The notes under the pieces were generated by a model. That model was not told the origin of the DNA. It was given only the letters and a program-made list of their open reading frames with translations, and searched no databases. 64,000 bases of DNA from JBGTBD01 sp041749475 (lineage in GTDB: Bacteria; Pseudomonadota; Alphaproteobacteria; Rickettsiales; UBA998). The stretch covers positions 20,989 through 84,988 of the forward strand of contig JBGTBD010000034.1 in NCBI GenBank assembly GCA_041749475.1, given 5' to 3'. The position numbers and the translations under genes were made by a program. Below, in pieces: positions 50,179-59,471 of this stretch; within the stretch, counting starts at the first letter, position 1; every line of letters begins with the position of its first letter.

Positions 50179-52055
50179 GACCGCTTCACCCCAAGTCGGC
50201 GCGGTAGGAAGAAGGCGAGGAGGATGACCAGCAACGCCACCGCCCCGATATTGATTGCCTTCAACTGATACCCCAGCGAATCAATATCCTCGATCAGCGA
50301 ATGCTGCACCTTGCGCAACTCTTTCCGCGTCGCCAGAATCTCGTCACGGAAGCTGAGCAATTCCTGCTCGTCCGCACTGCTCAACAGCAGTTCATTCCCC
50401 TCATGCCGATTCGTGCTGCGCATCGCCGTGATCTTCTGTTCCAGCTCGCTCAGCTTCGCACGCAGATCCTGTTCGCGGTTACGGAAACGCACCTCCGCGT
50501 CCTGACGGATGGCTTCCACTTTCTTGAACGGTCGGTCGTAATCACTACGGCTGCGCAGCGAAATCAAATCCTCGCTACCGCTGAGCAAATCTAGTGCATT
50601 AAGCACGAACGCCCCGTTATGCGCCGTCGGCACGACCAGCTTATTGCCATAGAACGCTTTGGCGTCGATCCAAAATCCGTCCTGCAACATATCCGCATCC
50701 GTAATCGCGATGACGTTGATGTCCTTCTTCGATTCCGCCAGATGCCCCTTGTCTTTACGTTGCGGGAACGCAGATGTCGCCTTCCCCGTGAAGCGCGCGG
50801 CAAGCACAAGTTTCTTGCCCCCCACCTTATAATTCTTCAGGAATGCGGAAGGGTCTTTATCAAACATCAGCTCGAAACTTTTCCCCACCATCGCCTCTGT
50901 TCCGGTGAAGATGAGTGGCTCCATCGTGAGGGGTTTTTCTACTTTGGGGAAAGTGACGTTATTACCCGGAGTCGGATGCTTCGCCGCCTCCTCCACCGTC
51001 ACTAGCCGCCCCGCCGCCACCAGCCGCATCAGTTGCAAGGTGGAACTAACGAGGTCGTCTTTATTGAAATTATCGCCCGCCAACGCCAGCCATGCCGGGT
51101 TGGAAACCGTACGCAGCGCCGACCCGCGCTCACTATCCGCCATACGGATGGCGATGGATTTATCGAGCACGAGGTCTGTACTCGGCATGTCGAAGCCCCA
51201 CGTATTATAGAGCTTGTTAAGATTGGAATCCGTGCGCTCCAGCCCCTTGATATTGATATAGGGATCGGTGAAGAACAACGCCCGCCCTCCGCGCATCAGG
51301 AACTGGTCGATCGCATAGAGCGTATCTTCGGTGATGCCGACCGGGTGTACGACCATAAGCACATCGACTTCCTTGGGGATTTCCTTAGCTGTACGGTCAA
51401 CATACGTCGATGCGAAATTCTTGTTGATCTGGTCGAGGATCGCCCACTTACCCTGAATATTATCCGGCCCAGACCCGCCACCATAGAGCGGCAACCATGT
51501 CATGATACCGATGACGGGTTTTTTGACGAGCGACAGATCATAGATGATGCGCGTGATGTCATATTCCAACCACGACGCACGGCTGGGGTCGAAGAAGGGG
51601 ATGGAGCCGATTTCATCCACGCTATTGGTGGCGATAAGGCCGAAATAAAGTTTTGTCCCCGTTTCATCGAGCGGGATGGATTGCACACCCAGCTTCACGG
51701 CAAGGTCTTCCTCCTCCGTGAATGGCTCGGGGTTGATGATCTCAAGCTGCAACTTGCCGCCGGACTGTTTCACATATTCTTTCAATATACCTTTAACGCG
51801 GTTGCCGTATGCCTGGATTTGCGGGAACCCATTAGCCGTCGCGTCCGAGAAGAAGAAACGCAACTTCACGGGTTCTTCTATGGCGGTGACGACATGCTCC
51901 GTCCCTTCCGAAAGCGTATAGAGATGATGGTAGGTCAGGTCAATGCGGTAACGATCCAGCAGGTTATTCGCGATGATATTGATGGCGATGAAGATCACCG
52001 CGCCGATCAGCAGCGTCGCAAACGAATGCATGCGCTTCGTCGTATTCCCGCTCAT
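50175..52055 (-). CDS. GldG-like ABC transporter auxiliary protein
   Basis: 626 aa. An N-terminal membrane helix (FATLLIGAVIFIAINIIANN), a large periplasmic ABC_transp_aux domain (NPEPFTEEEDLAVKLGVQS, KPVIGIMTWLPLYGGG, LMRGGRALFFTDPY), a coiled coil (RNREQDLRAKLSELEQKIT) and a C-terminal helix (IGAVALLVILLAFFLPRRL). This is the GldG architecture from Bacteroidetes gliding motility and related exporters in proteobacteria. Overlaps both neighbours by 4 nt. Confidence 0.88.
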   Translation of the reverse strand: MSGNTTKRMHSFATLLIGAVIFIAINIIANNLLDRYRIDLTYHHLYTLSEGTEHVVTAIEEPVKLRFFFSDATANGFPQIQAYGNRVKGILKEYVKQSGGKLQLEIINPEPFTEEEDLAVKLGVQSIPLDETGTKLYFGLIATNSVDEIGSIPFFDPSRASWLEYDITRIIYDLSLVKKPVIGIMTWLPLYGGGSGPDNIQGKWAILDQINKNFASTYVDRTAKEIPKEVDVLMVVHPVGITEDTLYAIDQFLMRGGRALFFTDPYINIKGLERTDSNLNKLYNTWGFDMPSTDLVLDKSIAIRMADSERGSALRTVSNPAWLALAGDNFNKDDLVSSTLQLMRLVAAGRLVTVEEAAKHPTPGNNVTFPKVEKPLTMEPLIFTGTEAMVGKSFELMFDKDPSAFLKNYKVGGKKLVLAARFTGKATSAFPQRKDKGHLAESKKDINVIAITDADMLQDGFWIDAKAFYGNKLVVPTAHNGAFVLNALDLLSGSEDLISLRSRSDYDRPFKKVEAIRQDAEVRFRNREQDLRAKLSELEQKITAMRSTNRHEGNELLLSSADEQELLSFRDEILATRKELRKVQHSLIEDIDSLGYQLKAINIGAVALLVILLAFFLPRRLGVKRS

Positions 52056-52786
52056 GACCGCCGCCCCTCAAGCACCACCGTATTCGCGAACAGGAAGAAG
52101 CCGATTAACGTCACGAAGAAGAACAGGCTCCGCATCTCGACCACGCCCTTGGTGATGTCGGTGAAATTGGTGATGAAGCTGAACAGCGAGATGGTCTCGA
52201 TCAACGTCTGCGGCAACCACCCCTCGAAGAACTTGATAATGATGGGATACCCCGCCAGCGTGAAGACAAAACAGATGGTGACGCTGAGTACGAAGGCGAT
52301 GACCTGATTGCGCGTTAGTGCCGAAAGGAATGCACCGATGGCGATGAACCCGCCCGCCATCAGAAGGCTGCCGATATAACTGGCGAAGATGACGCCGTTA
52401 TCCGGATCGCCCAGATAATTGACTGTGATCCACATCGGGAACGTGCCCGCGATGGCGATAGCGGTGAACGCCCACGCGGCAAGGAATTTCCCCACCACCA
52501 ATTGCCATAGGGATACCGGCAATGTCATCAATAACTCGAACGTCCCGCTCCGCCGTTCCTCCGCCCACAGACGCATGGTGATGGCGGGGATAAAGAACAG
52601 GAACAGCCACGGATGCCAGTTGAAGAACGGCTCAAGGTCAGCCTTCCCACGCTCATAGAATGTCCCGAGATAAAACGTGAACGACCCCGCCACCATCAGG
52701 AATACGGCGATGAAGACATAGGCTACCGGCGTCAGGAAATACCCGGTCAGTTCACGGCGGAATGTCGTCCAAAGCGCGTGCATCAT
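52052..52786 (-). CDS. ABC transporter permease, GldF-like (ABC-2 type)
   Basis: 244 aa, six membrane helices, including FFIPAITMRLWAEERRSGTFELL, the ABC-2 signature found in GldF and NosY permeases. It forms the membrane channel with the ATPase upstream. Overlaps the ATPase gene by 4 nt. Confidence 0.9.
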   Translation of the reverse strand: MMHALWTTFRRELTGYFLTPVAYVFIAVFLMVAGSFTFYLGTFYERGKADLEPFFNWHPWLFLFFIPAITMRLWAEERRSGTFELLMTLPVSLWQLVVGKFLAAWAFTAIAIAGTFPMWITVNYLGDPDNGVIFASYIGSLLMAGGFIAIGAFLSALTRNQVIAFVLSVTICFVFTLAGYPIIIKFFEGWLPQTLIETISLFSFITNFTDITKGVVEMRSLFFFVTLIGFFLFANTVVLEGRRS

Positions 52787-53520
52787 TGTACCTCCGCCCC
52801 CACGCGCGCGATGTCGCGAAAATACGCATCGAGCGTCGGGTGCTTGCTTTTCTTCATTAGCGATTCCGCCGTCCCATCCGCGACCATCTTACCGCCTGCG
52901 ATGATGACAACGCGGCTGCACACTGCTTCCACTTCTTCGAGAATATGAGTAGAGATGATGATGGCCTTGTCCTTCGCCATCGACTGGATGAGCGCGCGCA
53001 CTTCATGCTTCTGGAGCGGGTCGAGCCCGTCCGTCGGCTCATCGAGGATCAATATATCCGGATCATGCAGAATCGCCTGCGCGAATCCCACGCGGCGTTT
53101 GAATCCTTTGGAAAGCGTTTCCATCGACTGGTCCAGTACCCCTTCCAGATGCAATTGCGCGATGACGTCATCCGAGCGCGACCGCAACGTCGCCCCGTCC
53201 ATCCCGCGCATCTTGCCGATGAATTTCAGGAACTGCCGCGGCGTCATCTCAGGGTAGAGCGGCACGCCTTCCGGCAGATACCCGATATGCGCTTTCGCGG
53301 CGATGGGGTCGGCGGCGATGTCAATACCGTGGATGGAAACGCTGCCGCCGTTCGGCTCCAGAAAGCCGGTAATCATCCGCATCGTCGTCGATTTCCCCGC
53401 TCCGTTAGGCCCAAGGAAACCAAGCACTTCGCCTTTAGTAACGGTCAGCGACACATCATCGACGACGATATGGTCGCCGAAGCGCTTCATGAGATGCTGT
53501 GTATCGACAAGTATGGTCAC
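52783..53520 (-). CDS. ABC transporter ATP-binding protein, GldA-like
   Basis: 245 aa. Walker A GPNGAGKSTTMRMITG, signature LSKGFKRRVGFAQAI and Walker B ILILDEPTDGLDP are intact; the following EEVEAVCSRV is the H-loop region with ISTHILEEV. First gene of the operon ATPase-permease-GldG-DUF4340. Substrate unknown; the family members include gliding and cell-surface exporters. Confidence 0.92.
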   Translation of the reverse strand: MTILVDTQHLMKRFGDHIVVDDVSLTVTKGEVLGFLGPNGAGKSTTMRMITGFLEPNGGSVSIHGIDIAADPIAAKAHIGYLPEGVPLYPEMTPRQFLKFIGKMRGMDGATLRSRSDDVIAQLHLEGVLDQSMETLSKGFKRRVGFAQAILHDPDILILDEPTDGLDPLQKHEVRALIQSMAKDKAIIISTHILEEVEAVCSRVVIIAGGKMVADGTAESLMKKSKHPTLDAYFRDIARVGAEVQ

Positions 53521-53637
53521 CCGTACTCCTGTCAGAAGAAAACCCCATCGGCGATGGGCGTATGCAGATGTAAAAGTATGGGAGAAATTGTCAAGACATC
53601 AAATGCCGCTTGTCAGTCGGTTACTACTAAGGAAAAG

Positions 53638-54225
53638 CTACGCGTACACATTGACGGCGTTACCAGTCGGCGTAGCGAACGGGTTTTGCCGCGTCAGCAG
53701 ATTGACCGCCCCCGCCAGCAACAGATACGGGTCGCCCGCACCGAAGGTAGCCATGGGCGCGGCAAGGTTCTGGTTGGCGAATTGCACCTTATCGTCCCCG
53801 AACGCCATCGAAAATACGCGATTATTCTGCCGTATCGCCTTCACATTCTCGGTGAAGGACAGTTTGGCGTCGTCCAGCGTCATGGACTCCGTCGGTTTGG
53901 AGTTCTGAGATTCCTGTAGATTCACCAGCGTCGTAATGTCACGCACCAGCGCCGGGTCACCGCCATTTTCCATCAGCGCCGCCACGGCGGAGATGAATCC
54001 TTGTTTATCGGTCAACGACAAAGCCGACTTGGCAATAGCGTCCAGCGCTGTCTCAGTGATGCCATCAATCGCAATGGTCGAAGAATGATACGAGGCGTAT
54101 TTAAGGGCGATACTGTCATCGGTCTTCTGCGCATAGACACGATCCCTGCTGATCGACTGTGACGGGTCGAACAGGGTCTGGCCGATTGCGTTGGCTGCAT
54201 TACTCGCTGCTGCGATTGCTACCAT
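53638..54225 (-). CDS. Unrecognised protein (195 aa)
   Basis: A mostly helical, polar protein: LSLTDKQGFISAVAALMENGG and LVRDITTLVNLQESQNS look like a helical bundle, and AGDPYLLLAGAVNLLTRQNP comes near the end. The N-terminus (MVAIAAASNAANAIG) is Ala-rich but not a clear signal peptide. No family recognised. A small palindrome (54244-54262) lies 19 nt before the ATG and could be an operator. Monocistronic by position. Confidence 0.6.
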   Translation of the reverse strand: MVAIAAASNAANAIGQTLFDPSQSISRDRVYAQKTDDSIALKYASYHSSTIAIDGITETALDAIAKSALSLTDKQGFISAVAALMENGGDPALVRDITTLVNLQESQNSKPTESMTLDDAKLSFTENVKAIRQNNRVFSMAFGDDKVQFANQNLAAPMATFGAGDPYLLLAGAVNLLTRQNPFATPTGNAVNVYA

Positions 54226-54243
54226 CTACCTGACTCACTCCAG

Positions 54244-54262
54244 GTATTTCTTCATGAAATAC
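54244..54262. promoter_or_regulatory. Palindrome GTATTTC-N5-GAAATAC
   Basis: A perfect 7-bp inverted repeat with a 5-nt spacer directly upstream of the gene starting at 54225. It fits a dimeric regulator site; no known regulator can be named. Confidence 0.3.
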
Positions 54263-54343
54263 AACTGTATTATAGCATAGTTTACCCTCACCGGGCAAAT
54301 CGTTATAAATCGTGAAAATTCAATTTCTTGGAAAGAATCGCCC

Positions 54344-54796
54344 TTACAGCCGGGCCAATATCCGCCGGCACCCATCCTCCACCAGCCGATACGCGATGTC
54401 GAAATCCTCCTGCTCTCCGTAATACGGGTCAGGCACATCATGCGGTGCAGGCAAGCCTGCATAGTCAAGGAACAGGTGTATCCGCCCCTTCAGATGTTCC
54501 GGCGCACGCTTAAGCAATGCATGATAATGCCCTGTATCGAGCGCCAGTATCACGTCATATTCCTCGAAATACCGCGACACCACCTGCTGCGCCCGCTGGC
54601 GGGAAATATCCACCCCCTTCGCTTTGGCCGTGGCGACCGAGCGCGCATCCGGCGGCTCACCGACGTGATACCCTTCCGTTCCCGCCGAGGCGACGGTCAC
54701 ATCCGTTCGCCCCGCCTCGCGCAGCAGATGACGCATCACCCCCTCCGCCGTCGGCGAGCGGCATATATTCCCGGTGCAGACAAATAATAGTTTCAT
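54344..54796 (-). CDS. Low-molecular-weight protein-tyrosine phosphatase
   Basis: 150 aa. Catalytic loop C7-T-G-N-I-C-R13-S-P in MKLLFVCTGNICRSPTAEG and the general-acid loop DVPDPYYGEQEDF are both intact. The longer frame to 54841 adds no conserved residues. Members dephosphorylate tyrosine kinases of capsule or other signalling systems. Divergent from the spermidine-synthase-like gene. Confidence 0.93.
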   Translation of the reverse strand: MKLLFVCTGNICRSPTAEGVMRHLLREAGRTDVTVASAGTEGYHVGEPPDARSVATAKAKGVDISRQRAQQVVSRYFEEYDVILALDTGHYHALLKRAPEHLKGRIHLFLDYAGLPAPHDVPDPYYGEQEDFDIAYRLVEDGCRRILARL

Positions 54797-54844
54797 ATCG
54801 CAAATCATCCCATATGATTCCCCTATCTGTAAAGGGGCCATGTG

Positions 54845-57088
54845 ATGTTGATCAATATAGTAAGAACCTACCCATACCGTACCATATATACGCTCTGCGT
54901 CCTCGTCAGCGCGTTCCTGCTATTCCAGATTCAACCCATTATGGCGAAGCTCATCCTCCCCTGGCTCGGCGGCAGCCCCGCCGTCTGGCAGACGGTGATG
55001 CTTTTTTTCCAACTGCTATTGCTAGGCGGTTATCTCTACGTCCACCTCACCCATAAATATATGTCGCTACGAGCACAGACCATCACGCACCTCATCGTCC
55101 TGCTCGCTGCCCTCTTCTTCCTGCCCATCACCCTGCATACCGACCTCGGCTTTGCGGGAACGGATCGCCCCATTACATGGTTGCTGCTCGCGCTGCTCTA
55201 TTCGGTGAGCCTCCCCTTCTTCGTTCTTTCCGCCAGCGCCCCCTTACTGCAACGCTGGTTCGCCGAACTGCCCGATCCCTCCGCCCATAATCCTTACTTC
55301 CTCTACAGCGCAAGTAATCTGGGCAGCCTCCTCGCCTTACTGGGCTATCCGTTTATTATCGAACCGCTGCTCGGCGTCAGTAATCAACTGCTGGCGTGGA
55401 CGGGGTTGTTCCTCATCTTCGCATCCCTGATGTTTCTCTGTGTGCGCATGGTGCGCAAACACGGCACGGGGCATATCACCATACCCCAACTGGAGACACT
55501 GACCGCCACCCCACCGCCCACCCTTTCGCGCCGACTGCACTGGCTCCTTCTCGCCTTCATCCCCTCCAGCCTGATGCTAGGCGTCACCACTTATCTCACG
55601 ACCGACATCGCCGCCGTGCCCCTCTTATGGGTAATCCCGCTGGCGTTATATCTCTTCTCCTTCGTCCTCTGCTTCGCCAACGGCATGCCCGGCGTCCGCT
55701 GGGCCACATTGGCCTTCCCCGCCATACTGATCATCGTGATCTACATGACGCGCATTCAGGCGCAGGAATCCCCCCTTATCTTACTACTCATCCACCTGAG
55801 TATTTTCTTCGTCGTCTGCATGGGGTGTCACGGCCAACTCGCCAGCAAGAAACCATCCGTCACCCACCTGACCGAATATTTCGTGTGGATGTCACTCGGA
55901 GGTGCATTAGGCGGCATGTTCAACGCCCTCATCGCGCCGGCTATCTTCACCAACGAGATAGAGTATTTCTGTGTGATGCTCATCGCCATCTTCTTCCTCA
56001 TTCCTATTCCGAGAACATTGAAATATAAGACGTTGTTGATTGATATCGCGCTTCCTGTTGTAATATTTATCAGCATCACGGGGATGTTAGTAAATCCTGA
56101 CACACTGCCCCTACCGGACGCAGTGCGCCACTTCATCGCCCAGCCCATCAAATCACCCGTGCTACAGAATATATTTTTCCTGATTGTTTTTACGTTGGCA
56201 GCAGGTGCTACCTATCGATTCGCCCGCGCGCTTCCTATTGGCTTTTTCCTTTGCTGCGCCACGATGTTGTTCATCTCTCCTATAAAGGAAGAGGCGGACT
56301 ACCGCCTGTTATTCCAGACTCGCAATTTCTATGGAATCAGCAGCGTGATGTACCGCAAAGATGACAACGTCAATATTTACCGCCACGGCACTACATTGCA
56401 CGGGTTGCAAAGTCAGGACAAGGACTTGAAACTAACCGTTACTAGTTATTATGCACCGCTGAACCAATTGATAGCAGCCATTCCTCAATCACTGCGCAGT
56501 ATGCCGATGGCCATCACCGGATTGGGCGCGGGAACCCTAACTTGCCTTGCCACCCCGGGACAGGAACTTGACCTTTACGAAATCGACCGCGCCGTGGTTC
56601 AAATCGCCACCGACCCTGCCTTGTTCACCTATATGCGCGACTGCCCCGGCGTGAAGAACATCATCGTCGGTGACGCACGCATCAAACTACAAGAGGCAGA
56701 TAATGCCCGCTACGGCCTAATGCTGATGGATGCCTATACATCCGATTCCCTCCCCGTCCACCTTATGACGAAAGAGGCTCTGGCGCTTTATCTCCAGAAG
56801 CTGCGTCCCGAGGGCATCATCGCCTTCCATATCAGCAATCGTAATTTGGATCTGAAACCCATTCTTGCTAACCTTGCCGTGGATGCCGACCTTATCGCAT
56901 ATGAGAAAATGCTGAAGCCAAAAGAAGTGAATCGGCTCTACAAAAGAAGCCAGTGGGTCATCATGACCCGCGCACCGGAACATTTCGGCGACCTGAACCC
57001 GGATAAGAACGGCTGGAAACGGCTGGAGAAGAATGACATGCGTCTATGGACGGATGATTTTTCGAACATCGTTTCCATCTTCAAATAA
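54845..57088 (+). CDS. Membrane protein fused to a spermidine-synthase-like domain
   Basis: 747 aa. Residues 1-480 contain about ten to twelve membrane helices (MAKLILPWLGGSPAVWQTVML, YLYVHLTHKYMSLRAQTITH). Residues about 490-735 resemble the Rossmann SAM domain of spermidine synthase: ITGLGAGTLTCLA, DLYEIDRAVVQIA, IIVGDARIKLQ and LMLMDAYTSDSLPVHLMT. The polyamine-site Asp pattern is altered, so the reaction is unknown. AAAGGGGCC precedes the ATG at 54845. Confidence 0.85.
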   Translation: MLINIVRTYPYRTIYTLCVLVSAFLLFQIQPIMAKLILPWLGGSPAVWQTVMLFFQLLLLGGYLYVHLTHKYMSLRAQTITHLIVLLAALFFLPITLHTDLGFAGTDRPITWLLLALLYSVSLPFFVLSASAPLLQRWFAELPDPSAHNPYFLYSASNLGSLLALLGYPFIIEPLLGVSNQLLAWTGLFLIFASLMFLCVRMVRKHGTGHITIPQLETLTATPPPTLSRRLHWLLLAFIPSSLMLGVTTYLTTDIAAVPLLWVIPLALYLFSFVLCFANGMPGVRWATLAFPAILIIVIYMTRIQAQESPLILLLIHLSIFFVVCMGCHGQLASKKPSVTHLTEYFVWMSLGGALGGMFNALIAPAIFTNEIEYFCVMLIAIFFLIPIPRTLKYKTLLIDIALPVVIFISITGMLVNPDTLPLPDAVRHFIAQPIKSPVLQNIFFLIVFTLAAGATYRFARALPIGFFLCCATMLFISPIKEEADYRLLFQTRNFYGISSVMYRKDDNVNIYRHGTTLHGLQSQDKDLKLTVTSYYAPLNQLIAAIPQSLRSMPMAITGLGAGTLTCLATPGQELDLYEIDRAVVQIATDPALFTYMRDCPGVKNIIVGDARIKLQEADNARYGLMLMDAYTSDSLPVHLMTKEALALYLQKLRPEGIIAFHISNRNLDLKPILANLAVDADLIAYEKMLKPKEVNRLYKRSQWVIMTRAPEHFGDLNPDKNGWKRLEKNDMRLWTDDFSNIVSIFK

Positions 57089-57112
57089 CGCTGCAAGGGA
57101 AGATTATTCCGG

Positions 57113-57163
57113 ACAAAAAAAGTCCGCCTGTTTTTGGGGAGGAAACGAACAGGCGGACTCGAA
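57113..57163 (-). terminator. Intrinsic terminator of dps
   Basis: On the minus strand AGTCCGCCTGTT and AACAGGCGGACT enclose a 14-nt loop and are followed by TTTTTTTGTCC. A second inverted repeat lies between it and the dps stop at 57193-57224. Confidence 0.85.
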
Positions 57164-57192
57164 GTAGACTTATTATATATCGCGCTTTGAAA

Positions 57193-57224
57193 TGCAATGC
57201 AACGAATTAACTTGTTGCATTGCA
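57193..57224. repeat. Inverted repeat TGCAATGCAAC / GTTGCATTGCA
   Basis: A perfect 11-bp inverted repeat with a 10-nt spacer in the dps 3' region. It is not followed by a T-run; it could be an mRNA-stability hairpin or an operator. Confidence 0.5.
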
Positions 57225-57243
57225 ACACGTTAATTGAGTTGTC

Positions 57244-57687
57244 TTAACTGATTGTTGATTGCAGCATCCATGCCTGCTTCTCATGGCTCTCCATGCGAGT
57301 GCTCATCACACCCACGGTGACTTCATCACCCTCCTTCTGCGCCGCCTTCAACACAGCATGAAGACGTTTCGATAAGGTACGGTGACTATCGAGCAAATCT
57401 TTTACCATCGCTTTCGCATCGGCCTTCTCTTTGGCTTCCTTGATGCTGGAGAGTTCGAGGAATTGTTTGAAGCTTCCGGGCGCGATATCGCCGCGTGCGC
57501 GGATGCGTTCGGCCAGCGTGTCGATAGCAGCTGCAAGTTCGGTATATTGATCCTCGAACAACAGGTGCAACTGACGGAAATCGATACCCGTCACGTTCCA
57601 GTGGTAATTCTGCGTCTTGAGGTACAGCGTATAGGTATCCGCGAGGACGCCTTTCAGCAGTGTAGTGGTCTTCGATGTGGTAGCCAT
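57244..57687 (-). CDS. dps: Dps family DNA-protecting ferritin
   Basis: 147 aa. The shared ferroxidase-site residues are in NYHWNVTGIDFRQLH and LFEDQYTELAAAIDTLAERI; RARGDIAPG follows as usual. It stores iron and protects DNA in starvation or oxidative stress. The ATG at 57687 is fixed by AAGGAGTGATTTT; the extended frame to 57774 is spurious. Monocistronic. Confidence 0.94.
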   Translation of the reverse strand: MATTSKTTTLLKGVLADTYTLYLKTQNYHWNVTGIDFRQLHLLFEDQYTELAAAIDTLAERIRARGDIAPGSFKQFLELSSIKEAKEKADAKAMVKDLLDSHRTLSKRLHAVLKAAQKEGDEVTVGVMSTRMESHEKQAWMLQSTIS

Positions 57688-57777
57688 AAAATCACTCCTT
57701 GGTATGTTGATGTCGGTTATAGCACAGTGCAGATGATGGAGGAAATATATGGTATGTATAGCCTCAATAGGCAATAC

Positions 57778-59013
57778 CTATATGCTCGCTTCCAGCGACT
57801 CCTTAAGGGCCGCATTTTTCGTTATGGCGGGCCGCAGCTCTGGCTTTAACTGCACCGCACGCTGCGCGGCCAATACCGCCTCTTCCATCAGCCCCAGCGC
57901 CGCCGCCGCCGTCGCCAGATGAAAATGCGCTTCCGCGAACTCTGGGGATATATCTACAACGTGGCGGAATCGTCCTGCTGCCTCCTCCATCCGTCCTTCT
58001 TTCATGAGCGCCAATCCAAGATTGATATTCACTTCCACGGCGTTCGGGAAATGCTGTAGCGCCACTTCATAATCCGTGATCGCCTCGCGCGCATGGCCCA
58101 GCTTGAGCAGCACCGTACCCCGATGCATATACAGCATAGGGTTAGAAAACCCCTTTTCCAGCGCGGTATTCAAATCCGCCAGCGCCTGCATATGCGACCC
58201 CCGGTTTAGATGGGCGATACCGCGGTTAAAATAGACATTTCCGTGGTCGGGATAAAGCGCCAGCGTCGCGTCGAAATCCGTGATCGCCTCCGCATAGTTC
58301 CCCTGCATCGCATACGCCGCCCCGCGATTGAAATACGCATCAGCGCAAGTAGCATCCCGGCCAATCGCGATAGTGAATAATGAGATAGCCTGCTCATACT
58401 GCTGCTCTTTCAATAACGGCAATCCCTGCTGCACGAGATCCTCCGCAGACTCGGTAAAAAGATCATCCGCCGTCAGCGGCACGGTCGGCTCTCCATCCTC
58501 CAGGGAAGCGGCATAGGCATAAGATTCTTCCGCCACCTGCTCCTGCGCTGCCTGCACCGGACTAACAGGCGCGGAAGGTGATCGTTTTGGTATCAACGGC
58601 GCAGATTCCAACCCTGCCAGCCGCCGCATATAATTCCGCCCCATCCACGCCCCGAACGCGATCAGCACCAGCAGCAATATGAGCAGCCCGATATTCGCAT
58701 TCACGATCGCCGAATTGACCGTCTCCTCCGCCTTGCCGCTCGTGCTGTGCGTTAATGTCTTCAGACTATCGATTTCCTTTAGCAGCAGCGCTTTATCCTT
58801 TTCCGCTGCGCGTGCCACATCCTGCAGTTCCTGCTGGAGCGCCTTGATCTCCCACGCCTGCTCATCCACCCGTAACTGCATCGCGCCGGGCAGCTGTGCG
58901 GATAGTCCCGGCTCCTGCAGGAATCCGTCGGCCAATCCCGGCAATTCCTCGGTAGTGTAAGGCTCCGCCTCTGCGGACGGGAAATCCTCTGAATGAATGA
59001 TCGTATCCGTCAT
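57778..59013 (-). CDS. TPR-repeat membrane protein
   Basis: 411 aa. An acidic N-terminus with a coiled coil (WEIKALQQELQDVARAAEKD), one membrane helix (VNANIGLLILLLVLIAFGAWMG), a Pro/Ala-rich linker and about six TPRs from residue 190 (ADAYFNRGAAYAMQGNYAEA, GNVYFNRGIAHLNRGSHMQA, VEVNINLGLALMKEGRMEEA). Inner-membrane scaffold with a TPR domain in one compartment. Role unknown. Confidence 0.88.
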   Translation of the reverse strand: MTDTIIHSEDFPSAEAEPYTTEELPGLADGFLQEPGLSAQLPGAMQLRVDEQAWEIKALQQELQDVARAAEKDKALLLKEIDSLKTLTHSTSGKAEETVNSAIVNANIGLLILLLVLIAFGAWMGRNYMRRLAGLESAPLIPKRSPSAPVSPVQAAQEQVAEESYAYAASLEDGEPTVPLTADDLFTESAEDLVQQGLPLLKEQQYEQAISLFTIAIGRDATCADAYFNRGAAYAMQGNYAEAITDFDATLALYPDHGNVYFNRGIAHLNRGSHMQALADLNTALEKGFSNPMLYMHRGTVLLKLGHAREAITDYEVALQHFPNAVEVNINLGLALMKEGRMEEAAGRFRHVVDISPEFAEAHFHLATAAAALGLMEEAVLAAQRAVQLKPELRPAITKNAALKESLEASI

Positions 59014-59081
59014 AACTCCATATTCCGCCAGACCCTATATTTGAGGTAGGCATTCCGTCAAAATCCGTTATAATCAAGCCC

Positions 59082-59471
59082 ATGAGAGATGTAACCCTTT
59101 TTATGCGTTTCGGTCTGCTCGCGGCGGCACTATGTGTCTCCAGCGCTTCCCTTGCCGACGATAAGGCCGTTGCTAAACAACGGTTCGACGCTGCCTATAA
59201 GAAATGCTTCACCCAATGGTACACCCCGTTCAAGGACGTAGGCAGGGAACCCGTCAATGAACTCTGCACCTGCCTTGAGAACAAGACGCGGGAGTTGAAC
59301 CTCGTCCCCGCGGAAGGCAGCTCGTTCGAGGAAGTCTACGGCCCGGCGGATACGCAGGCTACCCCGGAAGCATTCAATCGCTGCATCGGCCCATTCTTCG
59401 CGCAGGTGAAAAAGATTCAAGGCCAGACCAAGGGCGGCATGCCCACCGCGCCGGAACCCTCCACCAAATGA
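59082..59471 (+). CDS. Exported small protein
   Basis: 129 aa with a signal peptide (MRFGLLAAALCVSSASLADD; ATG at 59103 is a likely alternative start) and mature cysteines in YKKCFTQW, LCTCLENK and NRCIGPFF that could form disulfides. Unrecognised otherwise. It overlaps the racemase gene by 4 nt (ATGA), so the two are co-translated. Confidence 0.7.
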   Translation: MRDVTLFMRFGLLAAALCVSSASLADDKAVAKQRFDAAYKKCFTQWYTPFKDVGREPVNELCTCLENKTRELNLVPAEGSSFEEVYGPADTQATPEAFNRCIGPFFAQVKKIQGQTKGGMPTAPEPSTK

